From NCBI RefSeq assembly GCF_013744875.1, contig NZ_CP059399.1, forward strand, positions 7,564,001-7,628,000: a stretch of DNA of 64,000 nt. The letters run 5' to 3'. Below are positions 34,460-43,569 of this stretch, in pieces; the stretch's first letter is position 1; each line of letters begins with the position of its first letter. The stretch is from Nocardia huaxiensis (GTDB lineage Bacteria; Actinomycetota; Actinomycetes; Mycobacteriales; Mycobacteriaceae). The position numbers and the translations under genes are program-made. The notes under the pieces are model-generated. The model made no database searches. It was given only the letters and a program-made list of their open reading frames with translations, and was not told the DNA's origin.

Positions 34460-35023
34460 TCAGCCGACCTTGACGGCATCGGTGACGAAGACCAGCGTTT
34501 CGTTCGGCTGGATCCCGCGCCCACCTGCGCCGTACCCCAGGTCCGGCGGAATGATCAGCAGTCGGCGGCTACCCTGCTGCACGCCGACCAAACCCTCGTC
34601 CCAGCCCTGGATGACCTGGCCGCCGCCGAGCGTGAGCGTGAACGGCTTCCCCCGGTCGAACGAGCTGTCCAGCTTCTTCTTGTCCGACCAGGTGACCAGC
34701 GTGTAGTTCATCTCCAGCGGCTGCCCCACCGCCGCGGCCGGCCCACTGCCCACCTCGAGGTCCTTCACGATCAAACCGGTCGGCGGATCACAACTGTCCG
34801 GAATCGTGATGGTCGGCGCGACCCCGAACCCACCCTCGACCCCGATGTCCTCGGCCGTGCACTCCTTGCCGATCTTCTGCTTGGCCACGGTCGGCCCGGC
34901 AGCGGCGGGCACGGACGCCTTGGTGGTCGACGTGGCCGACGCCTTGTTCTCATCGCTCCCGCCACAGCCCGCCAGCACCAATGCCGCGGCCGCCACGATG
35001 CCGACCTTCCCCATGAACCGCAT
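34460..35023 (-). CDS. FKBP-type peptidyl-prolyl isomerase lipoprotein
   Basis: 187 aa. The signal peptide ends in the lipobox VLAGCGG (Cys near residue 20), so it is a lipoprotein on the outer face of the membrane. A Ser/Thr/Ala linker is followed by an FKBP domain at about 85-187: DSSFDRGKPFTLTLG, VIQGWDEGLVG, IPPDLGYG, LVFVTDAVKV. It assists folding of exported proteins. I start at ATG 35023, after GAGGAGGAG, rather than the upstream codon at 35059, because this places the lipobox at the usual distance. It lies about 107 bases upstream of tig on the same strand and diverges from hen1. Confidence 0.94.
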   Translation of the reverse strand: MRFMGKVGIVAAAALVLAGCGGSDENKASATSTTKASVPAAAGPTVAKQKIGKECTAEDIGVEGGFGVAPTITIPDSCDPPTGLIVKDLEVGSGPAAAVGQPLEMNYTLVTWSDKKKLDSSFDRGKPFTLTLGGGQVIQGWDEGLVGVQQGSRRLLIIPPDLGYGAGGRGIQPNETLVFVTDAVKVG

Positions 35024-35194
35024 CCCCGCTCCTCCTCGCCGAGTCCCGGGCTGCCGCAAGGCTTTGCGGCGCCGCGGGCGAACCTACCCGACGCGGCCGA
35101 GATCATGTCGCCGACCGCCGCCTACGGTGGTCGCGACAATGGCCGATACGGAAATTGAATTGCCGGGCGGAATCACGTACGGGAGCATTTCGGG

Positions 35195-36781
35195 GTGCTG
35201 CTGACCATTTCTTGTACTCGTCCCGACGGCGCCGCGTGGCCGGCGTCGGATCTGGGCTACCTGCTGCACAAAAACCCTTCGCGGATACAGACTTTCGAAC
35301 AGTCGTACGGGGAGGCGCAGGTGCTGTATCCGGAGGCCGGCGAGCAGCGGTGCACGGTCGCGCTGCTGCTCGAGATCGACCCGGTGCGGCTGGTGCGCGG
35401 AAAATCCAAAGGGACGCCGGAATTCAGTTTGGCGCAATATGTCAACGACCGGCCGTATGCGGCGTCGTCGCTGTTGGCCGTCGCTATTTCGACGGTGTTC
35501 GGCACCGCGCTGCATGGACGGTGCAAGCAGCGGCCGGAACTGGTGGAGGTGGCCTGGCCGCTGCGGATCGAACTGCCGGCGGTGCCGTGCCGGGGTGGCG
35601 CGGAGACCGCCGAGCGGGTGTTCGCGCCGCTCGGCTGGAATGTGACCGCCACTCCCCTGCCGCTGGATCCGGCCTTCCCCGAGTGGGGCGAATCCCATTA
35701 CGTGCGACTGGAACTCACCGGCACCATGCGTCTGGCCGAGGCCCTGTCGCACCTGTACGTCCTGCTGCCGGTGCTCGACGGGGGCAAGCACTACTGGCTG
35801 GACAGCAGCGAGATCGACAAGCTGCTGCGGGTCGGTGCGGGGTGGCTGGCCGGGCATCCGGAGCGGGAGTGGATCACGCGGCGGTACCTGAACCGGCGGC
35901 ATTCGCTGATTCAGGACGCGCTTGCCCGGTTGGCGGAGCTCGATGACCTCGAGCCCGAACAGCTCAGTGCCGTGGACGATCAGCTCGACGAAGATGCCGA
36001 CGGCGCGGAGAACGAGGGCTCGATCACCGACGCGGCACCTGCGACCGATACGGGGGGCGAGAGCACCGACGCCGCACGCACAGGCGGCTCGGGGGCCGAC
36101 GCCGCACGTGCGGTCGGAGCCGATGCGGAGGCCGAGGTGCGGCCGCCGTCGCTGGCGGTGCTGCGCCGGGCGGCTGTGGTGAACGCGCTGCGCGAGACCG
36201 GGGCGAGCCGGGTGCTGGATCTGGGCTGCGGGCAGGGTGCGCTGCTTCGGGAACTGGTGGCGGACAACAGCTTCAGCGAGATCGTCGGTGTCGATGTGTC
36301 GGTGCTGGCGTTGCGGATCGCGCAGCGGCGGATGCGGCGGGTGCCGGAGTTTCAGGCGCGGCGGGTCACGCTGCGACAGGGGGCGCTGACGTACACCGAC
36401 GCCTCGCTGAAGGGGTATGACGCGGCCGTGCTCATGGAGGTGATCGAGCATGTGGATCTGCCGCGGCTGGGGGCGCTCGAGCATGCGGTGTTCGGGGCCG
36501 CCGCGCCCGGCGCGGTCGTGGTGACCACGCCTAATGGGGAGTACAACGTGCTCTACGAGGGGCTGGAGGCCGGGACTTTCCGGCATTCGGATCACCGATT
36601 CGAGTGGAGCCGTGCGGAATTCGCGGAATGGGCCCACCGGGTGGGCGAAACCTACGGCTACACCGTGCGTTTCGAGCCGATCGGAACGGTGGATGCCGAG
36701 CTGGGCGCGCCCACTCAGATGGCGGTGTTCAGCAAGAGGAAAGACGAGAAGAACGACAGCGATGAGAAAGGAGCCGCGTAA
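35195..36781 (+). CDS. hen1: Hen1, 3'-terminal RNA ribose 2'-O-methyltransferase
   Basis: 528 aa. The N-terminal bacterial Hen1 domain (about 1-240) begins MLLTISCTRP, an acidic linker with TDAA-type repeats (about 260-320) follows, and the SAM methyltransferase domain is at about 325-520. The latter has VLDLGCGQGALL and the Mn-binding EVIEH (Glu415, Glu418, His419). It methylates the 2'-OH at the 3' end of cleaved RNA so that the ligated junction resists re-cleavage. GTG 35195 follows GGGAG and gives the family N-terminus. The stop overlaps the pnkp start (TAATG), matching the known Pnkp/Hen1 RNA-repair cassette. Confidence 0.95.
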   Translation: MLLTISCTRPDGAAWPASDLGYLLHKNPSRIQTFEQSYGEAQVLYPEAGEQRCTVALLLEIDPVRLVRGKSKGTPEFSLAQYVNDRPYAASSLLAVAISTVFGTALHGRCKQRPELVEVAWPLRIELPAVPCRGGAETAERVFAPLGWNVTATPLPLDPAFPEWGESHYVRLELTGTMRLAEALSHLYVLLPVLDGGKHYWLDSSEIDKLLRVGAGWLAGHPEREWITRRYLNRRHSLIQDALARLAELDDLEPEQLSAVDDQLDEDADGAENEGSITDAAPATDTGGESTDAARTGGSGADAARAVGADAEAEVRPPSLAVLRRAAVVNALRETGASRVLDLGCGQGALLRELVADNSFSEIVGVDVSVLALRIAQRRMRRVPEFQARRVTLRQGALTYTDASLKGYDAAVLMEVIEHVDLPRLGALEHAVFGAAAPGAVVVTTPNGEYNVLYEGLEAGTFRHSDHRFEWSRAEFAEWAHRVGETYGYTVRFEPIGTVDAELGAPTQMAVFSKRKDEKNDSDEKGAA

Positions 36782-39357
36782 TGGCTGAGCTGTCCGTACC
36801 GGCGCTGTCGCTGGTCGTATTGATCGGGAGCACCGGCTCCGGCAAGTCCACGTTCGCGCGCAAGCACTTTCCGGCGACGGCGGTGCTGTCCTCGGATGCC
36901 TATCGCGGGCTGGTCAGTGATGACGAGACCGATCAGTCGGCCACGGCCGACGCGTTCGCGCTGCTGCATCATGTGGCGGGCGTGCGACTGCGGCGTGGCC
37001 TGCGGACCGTCATCGACGCCACGAATGTGCAGCCGAAGGCGCGGCAGGAGCTGATCGCGCTGGCGCGGGCACATGACGTGCTGCCGGTGGCGATCGTCCT
37101 CGACGTGCCCGAGCGCGTGTGCGTGGAACGCAATGCGGCGCGGGCGGATCGGGCCGATCTGGGCCCGCACGTGGTGGCGCGGCATCAGCGGGATCTGCGG
37201 CGCAGCCTGAAATTCCTGGAGCGCGAAGGCTTCCGGCGGGTGCATGTGCTGCGCGGCGTCGAGGAGATCGACGCGGCGACCATCACCGACGAGCGGCTCT
37301 GGAACGACCGCCGCGACCTGCACGGGCCGTTCGATGTGATCGGCGATGTGCACGGCTGCCGCAGTGAACTGGAGTCGCTGCTGGGCGAACTCGGCTACGA
37401 GCTGGAACGCGACCTCGAGGGGCGACCGGTGAACGCCCGGCACCCGGAAGGGCGGACCGCCGTGTTCGTCGGCGACCTGGTGGATCGCGGCCCGGACACT
37501 CCGGGCGTGCTGCGGCTCGTCATGGGCATGGTGCAGGCCGGAAACGCCCTGTGCGTCACCGGCAATCACGAGTTCAAGCTGATCCGCGCGCTCGACGGCC
37601 GCAAGGTGAAGACCACGCACGGGCTGGCCGAATCCCTCGCCCAGTTCGAGGCCGAGGACGACGAGTTCCGCAAGGCCGCACACGAATTCATGCGCGGCCT
37701 GATCAGCCACTACGTGCTGGACGACGGCAACCTGGTGGTCGCGCACGCGGGCCTGAAGGAGGAGTACCACGGGCGCGCCTCCGGCCGGGTGCGCGAATTC
37801 GCCATGTACGGCGAATCCACCGGCGAGACCGACGAATACGGCCTGCCGGTGCGCTACCCGTGGGCCAACGACTATCGCGGCAAGGCGCTGGTGCTGTACG
37901 GCCACACGCCGATGGCCGAACTGGTGTGGGTGAACAACACCCTGTGCCTGGACACCGGTGTGGTGTTCGGCGGCCGGCTCACCGCGCTGCGGTATCCGGA
38001 GCGCGAGCCGGTATCGGTTGCGGCCGAACAGGTCTGGTACGAGCCGACGCGCCCGCTGGAAACACCGACGGTGATTCCGGGCGAGGGCGTCGTCTACCGC
38101 GACCCGGGCGTGCTCGACCTGGACGACGTGCTCGGCCGCCGCGTGGTGCAGACGCGCCACCTCGGCCGGGTCGGCGTCCAGGAGGACGCGGCCGCCGCGG
38201 CCCTGGAAGTGATGAGCCGCTTCGCGGTGGACCCGCGCTGGCTGGTCTATCTGCCGCCCACCATGTCGCCATGTGCCACTTCGGAATTGGACGGCTACCT
38301 GGAGCACCCGGCGCAGGCGTTCGAGTACTACCGCTCCGAGGGCGTGCGGACCGTGGTGTGCGAGGAGAAGCACATGGGTTCCCGCGCCGTCGTCGCGCTG
38401 GCGCGCTCGGCGGAGGCGGCGCACAACCGCTTCGGCGTGGACGACGGCAGCAGCGGCGCGGTCTACACCCGCACCGGCCGGCCGTTCTTCGACGATCCGG
38501 CTCGCACGGAGGCCCTGCTCGCCCGCGCGCGCACCGCCGCCGAATCCGCGGGCCTGTTCGACGAACTCGGCTCGGACTGGCTGCTGCTGGACGCCGAACT
38601 GCTGCCCTGGTCGGCGAAAGCGGTTGGCCTGCTGCGTAATCAGTACGCCGCGGTGGGCGCGGCGGCGAGGTCTTCCCTGGGCGCGGCAGCCCAGGTGCTG
38701 GCCGCTGCCGCCGAAAGGGGTTTGGACGTAGCCGAACTCACCGCCCGCACCCTGGCCCGGCAGTCCGACGCCGCCGCCTTCACCACCGCCTACGGCCGCT
38801 ACTGCTGGCCCGTCGACGGTCTCGAAGGCGTCCGCCTGGCTCCGTTCCAGATCCTGGCCGCCCACGGCACGAACCATGCCGTGCGCGACCATGATTGGCA
38901 CCTGGCGCTGATCGACCGCCTCACCGCGGCCGATCCGAAGTTCTTCACCCCGACCCGCCGCGTGCTCGTGGACCTCGACTCCCCGGAGTCCGAGTCCGCG
39001 GCAACGGCATGGTGGACCGAACTCACCCGGGCGGGCGGCGAAGGCATGGTGGTCAAACCCCTGGCGTCCCTGGTGGCCGGCAGCACCCGCAGCGGCCGCC
39101 CGGTCCAGCCGGGTGTGAAGGTCCGTGGCCCGGAATACCTCCGGATCATCTACGGCCCGGAGTACCTCCGCCCCGCCAACCTGGACCGCCTGCGCCGGCG
39201 CGGGCTGGGCGGCAAGCGCTCCCTCGCCCTGCGCGAATACGCCCTGGGCCTGGAAGCCCTGGACCGCTTCACCACCGGCGAACCCCTGTGGCGAGTCCAC
39301 GAAGCGGTCTTCGCGGTGCTGGCCCTGGAGACGGAGCCGGTGGACCCGCGCCTGTGA
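36781..39357 (+). CDS. pnkp: Polynucleotide kinase-phosphatase with ligase domain
   Basis: 858 aa with three domains. The N-terminal 5'-kinase has GSTGSGKST (16-24). The central binuclear metallophosphatase (about 180-470) has DVHGC (189-193), GDLVDRGPD and GNHEFK. The C-terminal adenylyltransferase/ligase domain has EEKHMGS with Lys530 as the AMP acceptor. Together with Hen1 it heals and seals RNA ends, notably ribotoxin-cleaved tRNA. The ATG overlaps the hen1 stop by one base, so the subunits are co-translated. All catalytic motifs are intact. A large hairpin follows the stop. Confidence 0.96.
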   Translation: MAELSVPALSLVVLIGSTGSGKSTFARKHFPATAVLSSDAYRGLVSDDETDQSATADAFALLHHVAGVRLRRGLRTVIDATNVQPKARQELIALARAHDVLPVAIVLDVPERVCVERNAARADRADLGPHVVARHQRDLRRSLKFLEREGFRRVHVLRGVEEIDAATITDERLWNDRRDLHGPFDVIGDVHGCRSELESLLGELGYELERDLEGRPVNARHPEGRTAVFVGDLVDRGPDTPGVLRLVMGMVQAGNALCVTGNHEFKLIRALDGRKVKTTHGLAESLAQFEAEDDEFRKAAHEFMRGLISHYVLDDGNLVVAHAGLKEEYHGRASGRVREFAMYGESTGETDEYGLPVRYPWANDYRGKALVLYGHTPMAELVWVNNTLCLDTGVVFGGRLTALRYPEREPVSVAAEQVWYEPTRPLETPTVIPGEGVVYRDPGVLDLDDVLGRRVVQTRHLGRVGVQEDAAAAALEVMSRFAVDPRWLVYLPPTMSPCATSELDGYLEHPAQAFEYYRSEGVRTVVCEEKHMGSRAVVALARSAEAAHNRFGVDDGSSGAVYTRTGRPFFDDPARTEALLARARTAAESAGLFDELGSDWLLLDAELLPWSAKAVGLLRNQYAAVGAAARSSLGAAAQVLAAAAERGLDVAELTARTLARQSDAAAFTTAYGRYCWPVDGLEGVRLAPFQILAAHGTNHAVRDHDWHLALIDRLTAADPKFFTPTRRVLVDLDSPESESAATAWWTELTRAGGEGMVVKPLASLVAGSTRSGRPVQPGVKVRGPEYLRIIYGPEYLRPANLDRLRRRGLGGKRSLALREYALGLEALDRFTTGEPLWRVHEAVFAVLALETEPVDPRL

Positions 39358-39361
39358 GACA

Positions 39362-39407
39362 ACAGCCCGGTCCCGCCGACAATCGACTGTCGGCGGGTCC
39401 GGGCTGT
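39362..39407. terminator. Bidirectional hairpin between pnkp and a TetR gene
   Basis: 20-bp stem with one mismatch (39362-39381 with 39388-39407) and a 6-nt loop, filling almost the whole gap between two convergent genes. No U-tract on either side. Confidence 0.75.
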
Positions 39408-39408
39408 G

Positions 39409-40122
39409 CTATGGGGCCGGTGGCGTCAGACCGAATGAGCGGATCAGGCCGTTGATCTCGTTGCGGTAGAGCTTTTCCGGGTTGGTGGTCTGCGCGCCCA
39501 GGTTGCCGCGGATCTCCAGGTGCACCAGGCCGTGCAGGTGTCCCCAGATGCGCAGGGCCACGGCGATCACGGCCGGGGGCAGGTCGGGGAATTCGGCGCG
39601 CACCTCGTCCGCGAGGCCGGGCTCGAAGTCGGACCATTCGAAGCCGTAAGCCTCGTACAGGGGTTCGGCGGAGGGCCAGGCCCCGGCCGCCAGTTCGGTG
39701 AGCCCGGCGCAGACGCGGTGTTCGGCGTCGGGCGCGGCGCCGCCTTCCGGCGCTTGATATCCCGGCACCGGGTCGCCGTAGATGAGCCGGAATCCTGCCG
39801 GGTTGGCCAGTGACCATTCGCGAAAGGCACAGGACCAGGCCATGATTCGGCCCGCCACATCGGCCGCGGGGACGGCGTCGCGGGCGGCGAGCACGCGGTC
39901 GGCGAGTTCGCCGTAGACGTCACCGATCAGCGCGGTGACCAGTTCGTCGCGGGTGGCGAAGTAGCTGTAGACGGCATTGGCCGTCATCCCCATCTCGCGG
40001 GCGATGGCCCGCAGCGTGATGGCTCCCGGTCCGCTCTCGGCCATGAGCCGCAACGCGACCTCTTTGATCTCGGCCGTCGTCTCGGTGCGGCGGCGTTCTC
40101 GCCGGGTCGGTGTCGCTGTAGC
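39409..40122 (-). CDS. TetR-family transcriptional regulator
   Basis: About 237 aa from GTG 40122. The HTH is clear: EVALRLMAESGPGAITLRAIAREMG, TANAVYSYFATRDEL. The C-terminal domain carries AFREWSLANPAGFRLIYGDP and WGHLHGLVHLEI, the TetR_C_13 (WHG) type. ATG 40161 would add 13 residues, but that stretch overlaps one arm of a perfect 12-bp inverted repeat that looks like the operator, so I prefer 40122. It is divergent from the NAD(P)-binding protein gene, which it most likely represses together with itself. Confidence 0.9.
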   Translation of the reverse strand, partial: ATATPTRRERRRTETTAEIKEVALRLMAESGPGAITLRAIAREMGMTANAVYSYFATRDELVTALIGDVYGELADRVLAARDAVPAADVAGRIMAWSCAFREWSLANPAGFRLIYGDPVPGYQAPEGGAAPDAEHRVCAGLTELAAGAWPSAEPLYEAYGFEWSDFEPGLADEVRAEFPDLPPAVIAVALRIWGHLHGLVHLEIRGNLGAQTTNPEKLYRNEINGLIRSFGLTPPAP

Positions 40123-40143
40123 CACGCCGCCACTGTACAGCGG

Positions 40144-40196
40144 CGTGAGAAAACTGGACATTGCGCGAAAATTTCACGCCGTATAGTTTTCTCACG
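40144..40196. promoter_or_regulatory. Operator pair between TetR and NAD(P)-binding gene
   Basis: Perfect 12-bp inverted repeat CGTGAGAAAACT (40144-40155) / AGTTTTCTCACG (40185-40196), arms 29 bases apart. The plus-strand -10 candidate TATAGT (40182-40187) overlaps the right arm. Confidence 0.7.
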
Positions 40197-40234
40197 TAGC
40201 ACCGAAACCAGTCGAACCCACGTACAGGAGAACC

Positions 40235-40933
40235 ATGTTCATCGGAGTCATCGGCGCGACCGGCAGCATCGGGCAGCGCGTGGTCACCGAGGCGCTCGCC
40301 CGCGACCACCACGTGAAGGCGTTCACCCGGGATATCGCCCAGGCGAACGCGACGCACCCGAACCTGACCTGGTCGAGCCTGGACATCTTCGACAGCGACG
40401 CCGTCGCCGCCCAGCTCCCCGGCCTCGACGTCCTCATCAGCTGCTATCAGCCCGGCAACGCCGCCAAGGATTTCGCGGATGCGGTGGCGCGGGCCGTCGC
40501 CGACCCCACGGTGTACGCCACCGCGGCCCGCTCACTGCTGGCGGCCCTCGACACCTACCCGCGCACCCGCCTCATCGTGGTGGGCGGCGCGGGCAGCCTC
40601 GAATACGCGCCGGGCCGGGTCTACGCCGACGACGAAGGACTCGCGGACAGTCTCGAAAACCTCGGCATCCCCGGCGAATACGCGGTCGCCGTGCACGGCC
40701 ATCGCGAGGCCCTGAATGTCCTGCGCACCTCGAACCGCCGCTGGACCTACTGCAGCCCCGCCGCCCTGATCGCCCCCGGCGAGCGCACCGGCCGCTTCCG
40801 CGTCGGCACCGATCAGCAGCTCACCGATGCCGACGGCAACAGCCGAATCTCCATGGAGGACACCGCGATAGCGCTGCTCGACGAGGCCGAGCTCCCGCGG
40901 TTCGTGCAGCGCCGCTTCACCATCGGCTACTGA
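40235..40933 (+). CDS. NAD(P)-binding oxidoreductase (NmrA/atypical SDR family)
   Basis: 232 aa, a single Rossmann domain with GVIGATGSIGQRV (residues 4-16) binding NAD(P), and LIVVGGAGSLEYAPG in the middle. There is no classical YxxxK pair in the usual place, as in atypical SDRs of the NmrA/YwnB kind. These act as quinone or flavin reductases or as redox sensors. GGAGAA precedes the ATG. It is divergent from the TetR gene across a strong operator, so expression is probably induced by that regulator's ligand. The substrate is unknown. Confidence 0.87.
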   Translation: MFIGVIGATGSIGQRVVTEALARDHHVKAFTRDIAQANATHPNLTWSSLDIFDSDAVAAQLPGLDVLISCYQPGNAAKDFADAVARAVADPTVYATAARSLLAALDTYPRTRLIVVGGAGSLEYAPGRVYADDEGLADSLENLGIPGEYAVAVHGHREALNVLRTSNRRWTYCSPAALIAPGERTGRFRVGTDQQLTDADGNSRISMEDTAIALLDEAELPRFVQRRFTIGY

Positions 40934-40938
40934 AACAC

Positions 40939-41421
40939 TCAGCCGACCTGGGCCGACAGCTCCAGCAGCCGGTCCAGGAACGGCCGCTGTCCCGCCCCCA
41001 GCTTCTCGCGAGCGGTCTCCGGATCGAACCAGGCCGCCCGGTCGATCTCGGGGAAGACGCCGATCCGCCCGGAGCGCGGCGGCCACTCCATCTCGAAGGT
41101 GCCCGGCACCACCTGGTCCGGATCGAGATCACCCTGCACCGCCCACACGGCGACCTGTTTGCGGCCGCGGCCACTGCCGTAGACGACCTCCCCGAGATCG
41201 ATCCACTCGCCGTCGGGAACGGGAAGCCCCAGCTCCTCGGCGAATTCGCGGGCGGCGGCCAGACGCGGCTCCTCCACGCCGGGCTCGTACTCGCCCTTGG
41301 GGATGGACCAGGCCGAGGCGTCCTTCTTCGCCCAGAGCGGGCCGCCCATATGTCCGATCAGGACCTGGAGATCGGGCGATCGACGGAACAGGAGGACACC
41401 CGCGCTGTACCTGAGGCTCAT
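40939..41421 (-). CDS. Nudix hydrolase
   Basis: 160 aa. It starts MSLRYSAGVLLFRRS at ATG 41421, the family N-terminus; upstream in-frame codons are ignored. The Nudix box lies at about 42-67: GEYEPG...LAAAREFAEELG, with the metal-binding REFAEE intact. The spacing in its first half is one residue longer than the consensus GX5EX7. Proteins of this type hydrolyse nucleoside diphosphate derivatives. The gene is convergent with the NAD(P)-binding gene (5-base gap) and divergent from the secreted protein gene. Substrate not determinable. Confidence 0.92.
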   Translation of the reverse strand: MSLRYSAGVLLFRRSPDLQVLIGHMGGPLWAKKDASAWSIPKGEYEPGVEEPRLAAAREFAEELGLPVPDGEWIDLGEVVYGSGRGRKQVAVWAVQGDLDPDQVVPGTFEMEWPPRSGRIGVFPEIDRAAWFDPETAREKLGAGQRPFLDRLLELSAQVG

Positions 41422-41557
41422 CCTCGCAGTCTGCCTCAGATAATTTCCGGATAATTTCCGGCATCCTCCGAGCATCCGAAACGTACTCGGAGCGAGCCGC
41501 TTCCACTAGGCTCCACAGGTTGATCCGCCCCACACCTGATGACGAATTGGATACCGC

Positions 41558-42280
41558 ATGGAGTTCCGCAGCGCCACCGCGGCAGCCACCCTGGTGATCG
41601 GCGCACTGACGGCGAGCACCGGCCTGGCGAATGCCGAGCCTGTCTCACAACCGAACCTCGTCTACTCCACGAAGCTGGTGGACAAGACGGTGGTCACGAC
41701 CCTGAAGGGCGGCACGTTCGCACTGTCGAAGACCCCGGGCAGCACGCCCGGTGAGGTGGTCGAGGTCGTGGATGTGCGCGACGGCGACGGCAATGTCCTG
41801 CTCACGCTGCCACTGGAATTCGCGGTCGGCCCGGTCGCGGTGCCGGTGCAGGCGGTGCTGGAGAAGGACGCCACCGTGCTGGCGCTCACCCCGGAACGCC
41901 CGCAGGGGCTGACCTTCGATTCCCCGCTCACGGTGAAACCGGTTGCCTCCCAGGTGGAGAACCAGCGGGCGCTCAATGACTTCACCATGCAGTTCGGCCT
42001 GGCCACCACCATCGGCACCTTCGTCGGCACCGCCATCGGCGCGACCGTCGGCTGTCTGGCCACCATCGTGGCGGGCTGCGTGGGCGGTTTCATGACGGGC
42101 GCGACCGTGGGCGGCATCATCGGCAATATCGTCGTCGGCGGCCCGACGCTGATCGCCTCCGGCATCGACCTGCTGACCACCATGCAGGCCGCCGAAGGCA
42201 CCACCAGGTGGGCCGACAAACCCACGCAGCAACCGGCCACCACGACCGCGCCGCCGGCCGGCACACAGCCCGCCAATTAG
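41558..42280 (+). CDS. Secreted protein with glycine-zipper C-terminal region
   Basis: 240 aa. Signal peptide (about 1-26, ending GLANAEP). The beta-rich domain (about 30-130) includes GEVVEVVDVRDGDGNVLLTLPLE. A hydrophobic, Gly-rich stretch (about 150-205) follows, with the GxxxG-like TIGTFVGTAIGATVGCLA and two Cys, and the tail is Thr/Pro-rich. Proteins of this build are frequent in Nocardia and have no known function. The glycine zipper suggests membrane association or oligomerisation. No strong ribosome site precedes the ATG. It converges with the histidine kinase gene. Confidence 0.78.
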   Translation: MEFRSATAAATLVIGALTASTGLANAEPVSQPNLVYSTKLVDKTVVTTLKGGTFALSKTPGSTPGEVVEVVDVRDGDGNVLLTLPLEFAVGPVAVPVQAVLEKDATVLALTPERPQGLTFDSPLTVKPVASQVENQRALNDFTMQFGLATTIGTFVGTAIGATVGCLATIVAGCVGGFMTGATVGGIIGNIVVGGPTLIASGIDLLTTMQAAEGTTRWADKPTQQPATTTAPPAGTQPAN

Positions 42281-42292
42281 GCAGCGCCGCAA

Positions 42293-43459
42293 CTAGATCG
42301 GCACCCGCCACAGCAGACCGGTGCCCTGGCCGTCCAGACCGGGGCCCAGTTCCAGTGCGCCGCCGAGCTTCCCGGCCCGTTCGGCCATATTGCGGAGGCC
42401 GCCGTCGTGCGGTTCATCGCCCAGCCCGATGCCATTGTCGGCCACGGTGATTCGCAGTTCATCGGCATCGGCGACGACATGGACGTCGATACGGGTGGCA
42501 TCGGCGTGCCGGACCACATTGGACAGCGATTCGCGCAGCACCGCGAGCGCCTGCCGACCGGTCTCCGCAGGGACGGCGTCGATCGGGCCGTACTGCCGCA
42601 GGGCCGGGGTGAACCCGAGGTGCCTGGCCGCCGAGGTCACCAAATCCGTGATGTCGCTTTGCAATCCCTTGCTCTCGGCCGGTGACTGGATGGCGAAGAT
42701 GGTGGCGCGAATGTCCTGAATGGTCTCGTCCAGCGCCGTCACGACCCGTTCCAGCCGCTCGGCCACCTCCGGCGCGGGGTCGGCGCGCAAGGCGCCCTGC
42801 ACGGTGAGCCCCGCCGCGTAGATGCGCTGGATGACCGTGTCGTGCAGATCGCGCGCGATGCGTTCGCGATCCTCCATGACGGCGATCGTCACATTGTCGC
42901 GATGCTTCTCCTCCAGCATGCGCACATTGGCGATCTTGACCCCCGCCATGACCGCGAGCGCTTCGATGATGCGCGCGTCCTCGGGTGTGAACGGCCCGCC
43001 GCGCTTGTTCGCCAGATAAAGGTTGCCGTACAGCTCACCCTGAATGCGGACGGGCACACCGAGAAAGCTGTGCATGAGCGGATGCCCCGCCGGCCAGCCC
43101 GCGAAGGCCGGATGCGCGCTGAGTTCGTCGATGCGGACGGGCTCGTCGCTCGCGAGCACCGCGCCGAGCACACCCCCGCCGTGCGGCCACACCCCGATCC
43201 GCTGCTCGGTTTCGTCGTCCACCCCGAACTGGATGAATTCGGCCAGCCGCCGACGTCCATCGCGGGTCTCGGGCGCGAGCAGCCCCATGGCCCCGAATTC
43301 CGCGTCCACCACCCGCGCCGCCGACACCACCAGCTGCCGCAGAATCGTGGGCAGATCCCGGTCGGTGGAGACCGCGTAGACCGCTTCGAGCAGCTCGTGC
43401 AGCCGTTCGGCCGGAGCCTGCAGCCGACGCAGCTCACCGGGCACCCCGTCCTGATCCAT
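42293..43459 (-). CDS. DosS/DevS-like sensor histidine kinase with one GAF domain
   Basis: 388 aa from ATG 43459. GAF domain at about 30-178, then a HisKA_3 motif [14 protein letters not shown] (His206) and a HATPase domain with DNGIGLGD. The GAF stretch [20 protein letters not shown] closely resembles the haem GAF of mycobacterial DosS/DosT, including a His (His126) in the region of their haem ligand. DosS has two GAF domains; this has one. It is divergent from pflB with a DosR box between, and a DosR-like regulator follows pflA, so they are probable partners sensing oxygen, NO or redox state. Confidence 0.9.
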   Translation of the reverse strand: MDQDGVPGELRRLQAPAERLHELLEAVYAVSTDRDLPTILRQLVVSAARVVDAEFGAMGLLAPETRDGRRRLAEFIQFGVDDETEQRIGVWPHGGGVLGAVLASDEPVRIDELSAHPAFAGWPAGHPLMHSFLGVPVRIQGELYGNLYLANKRGGPFTPEDARIIEALAVMAGVKIANVRMLEEKHRDNVTIAVMEDRERIARDLHDTVIQRIYAAGLTVQGALRADPAPEVAERLERVVTALDETIQDIRATIFAIQSPAESKGLQSDITDLVTSAARHLGFTPALRQYGPIDAVPAETGRQALAVLRESLSNVVRHADATRIDVHVVADADELRITVADNGIGLGDEPHDGGLRNMAERAGKLGGALELGPGLDGQGTGLLWRVPI

Positions 43460-43487
43460 GCACCCCAGGCTACGCACCGGCTATCGA

Positions 43488-43507
43488 GAGGGGACGTTTG
43501 TCCCTGC
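43488..43507 (+). promoter_or_regulatory. DosR/DevR box
   Basis: The core GGGAC-GTTT-GTCCC (43491-43504) matches the palindromic core of the DosR consensus TTSGGGACTWWAGTCCCSAA. It lies 63 bases before the pflB start and 29 bases from the divergent sensor kinase start. Confidence 0.75.
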
Positions 43508-43569
43508 CCCCGCGCGGCGCGATTTCCGACGATGGAGAGGCAGATTCCTGTCGACGAGGAGAGGAAGCC

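Noticed and set aside
36715..39300. 861-codon open frame on the minus strand
   Set aside because: Antisense to pnkp, whose three domains and active sites are intact.
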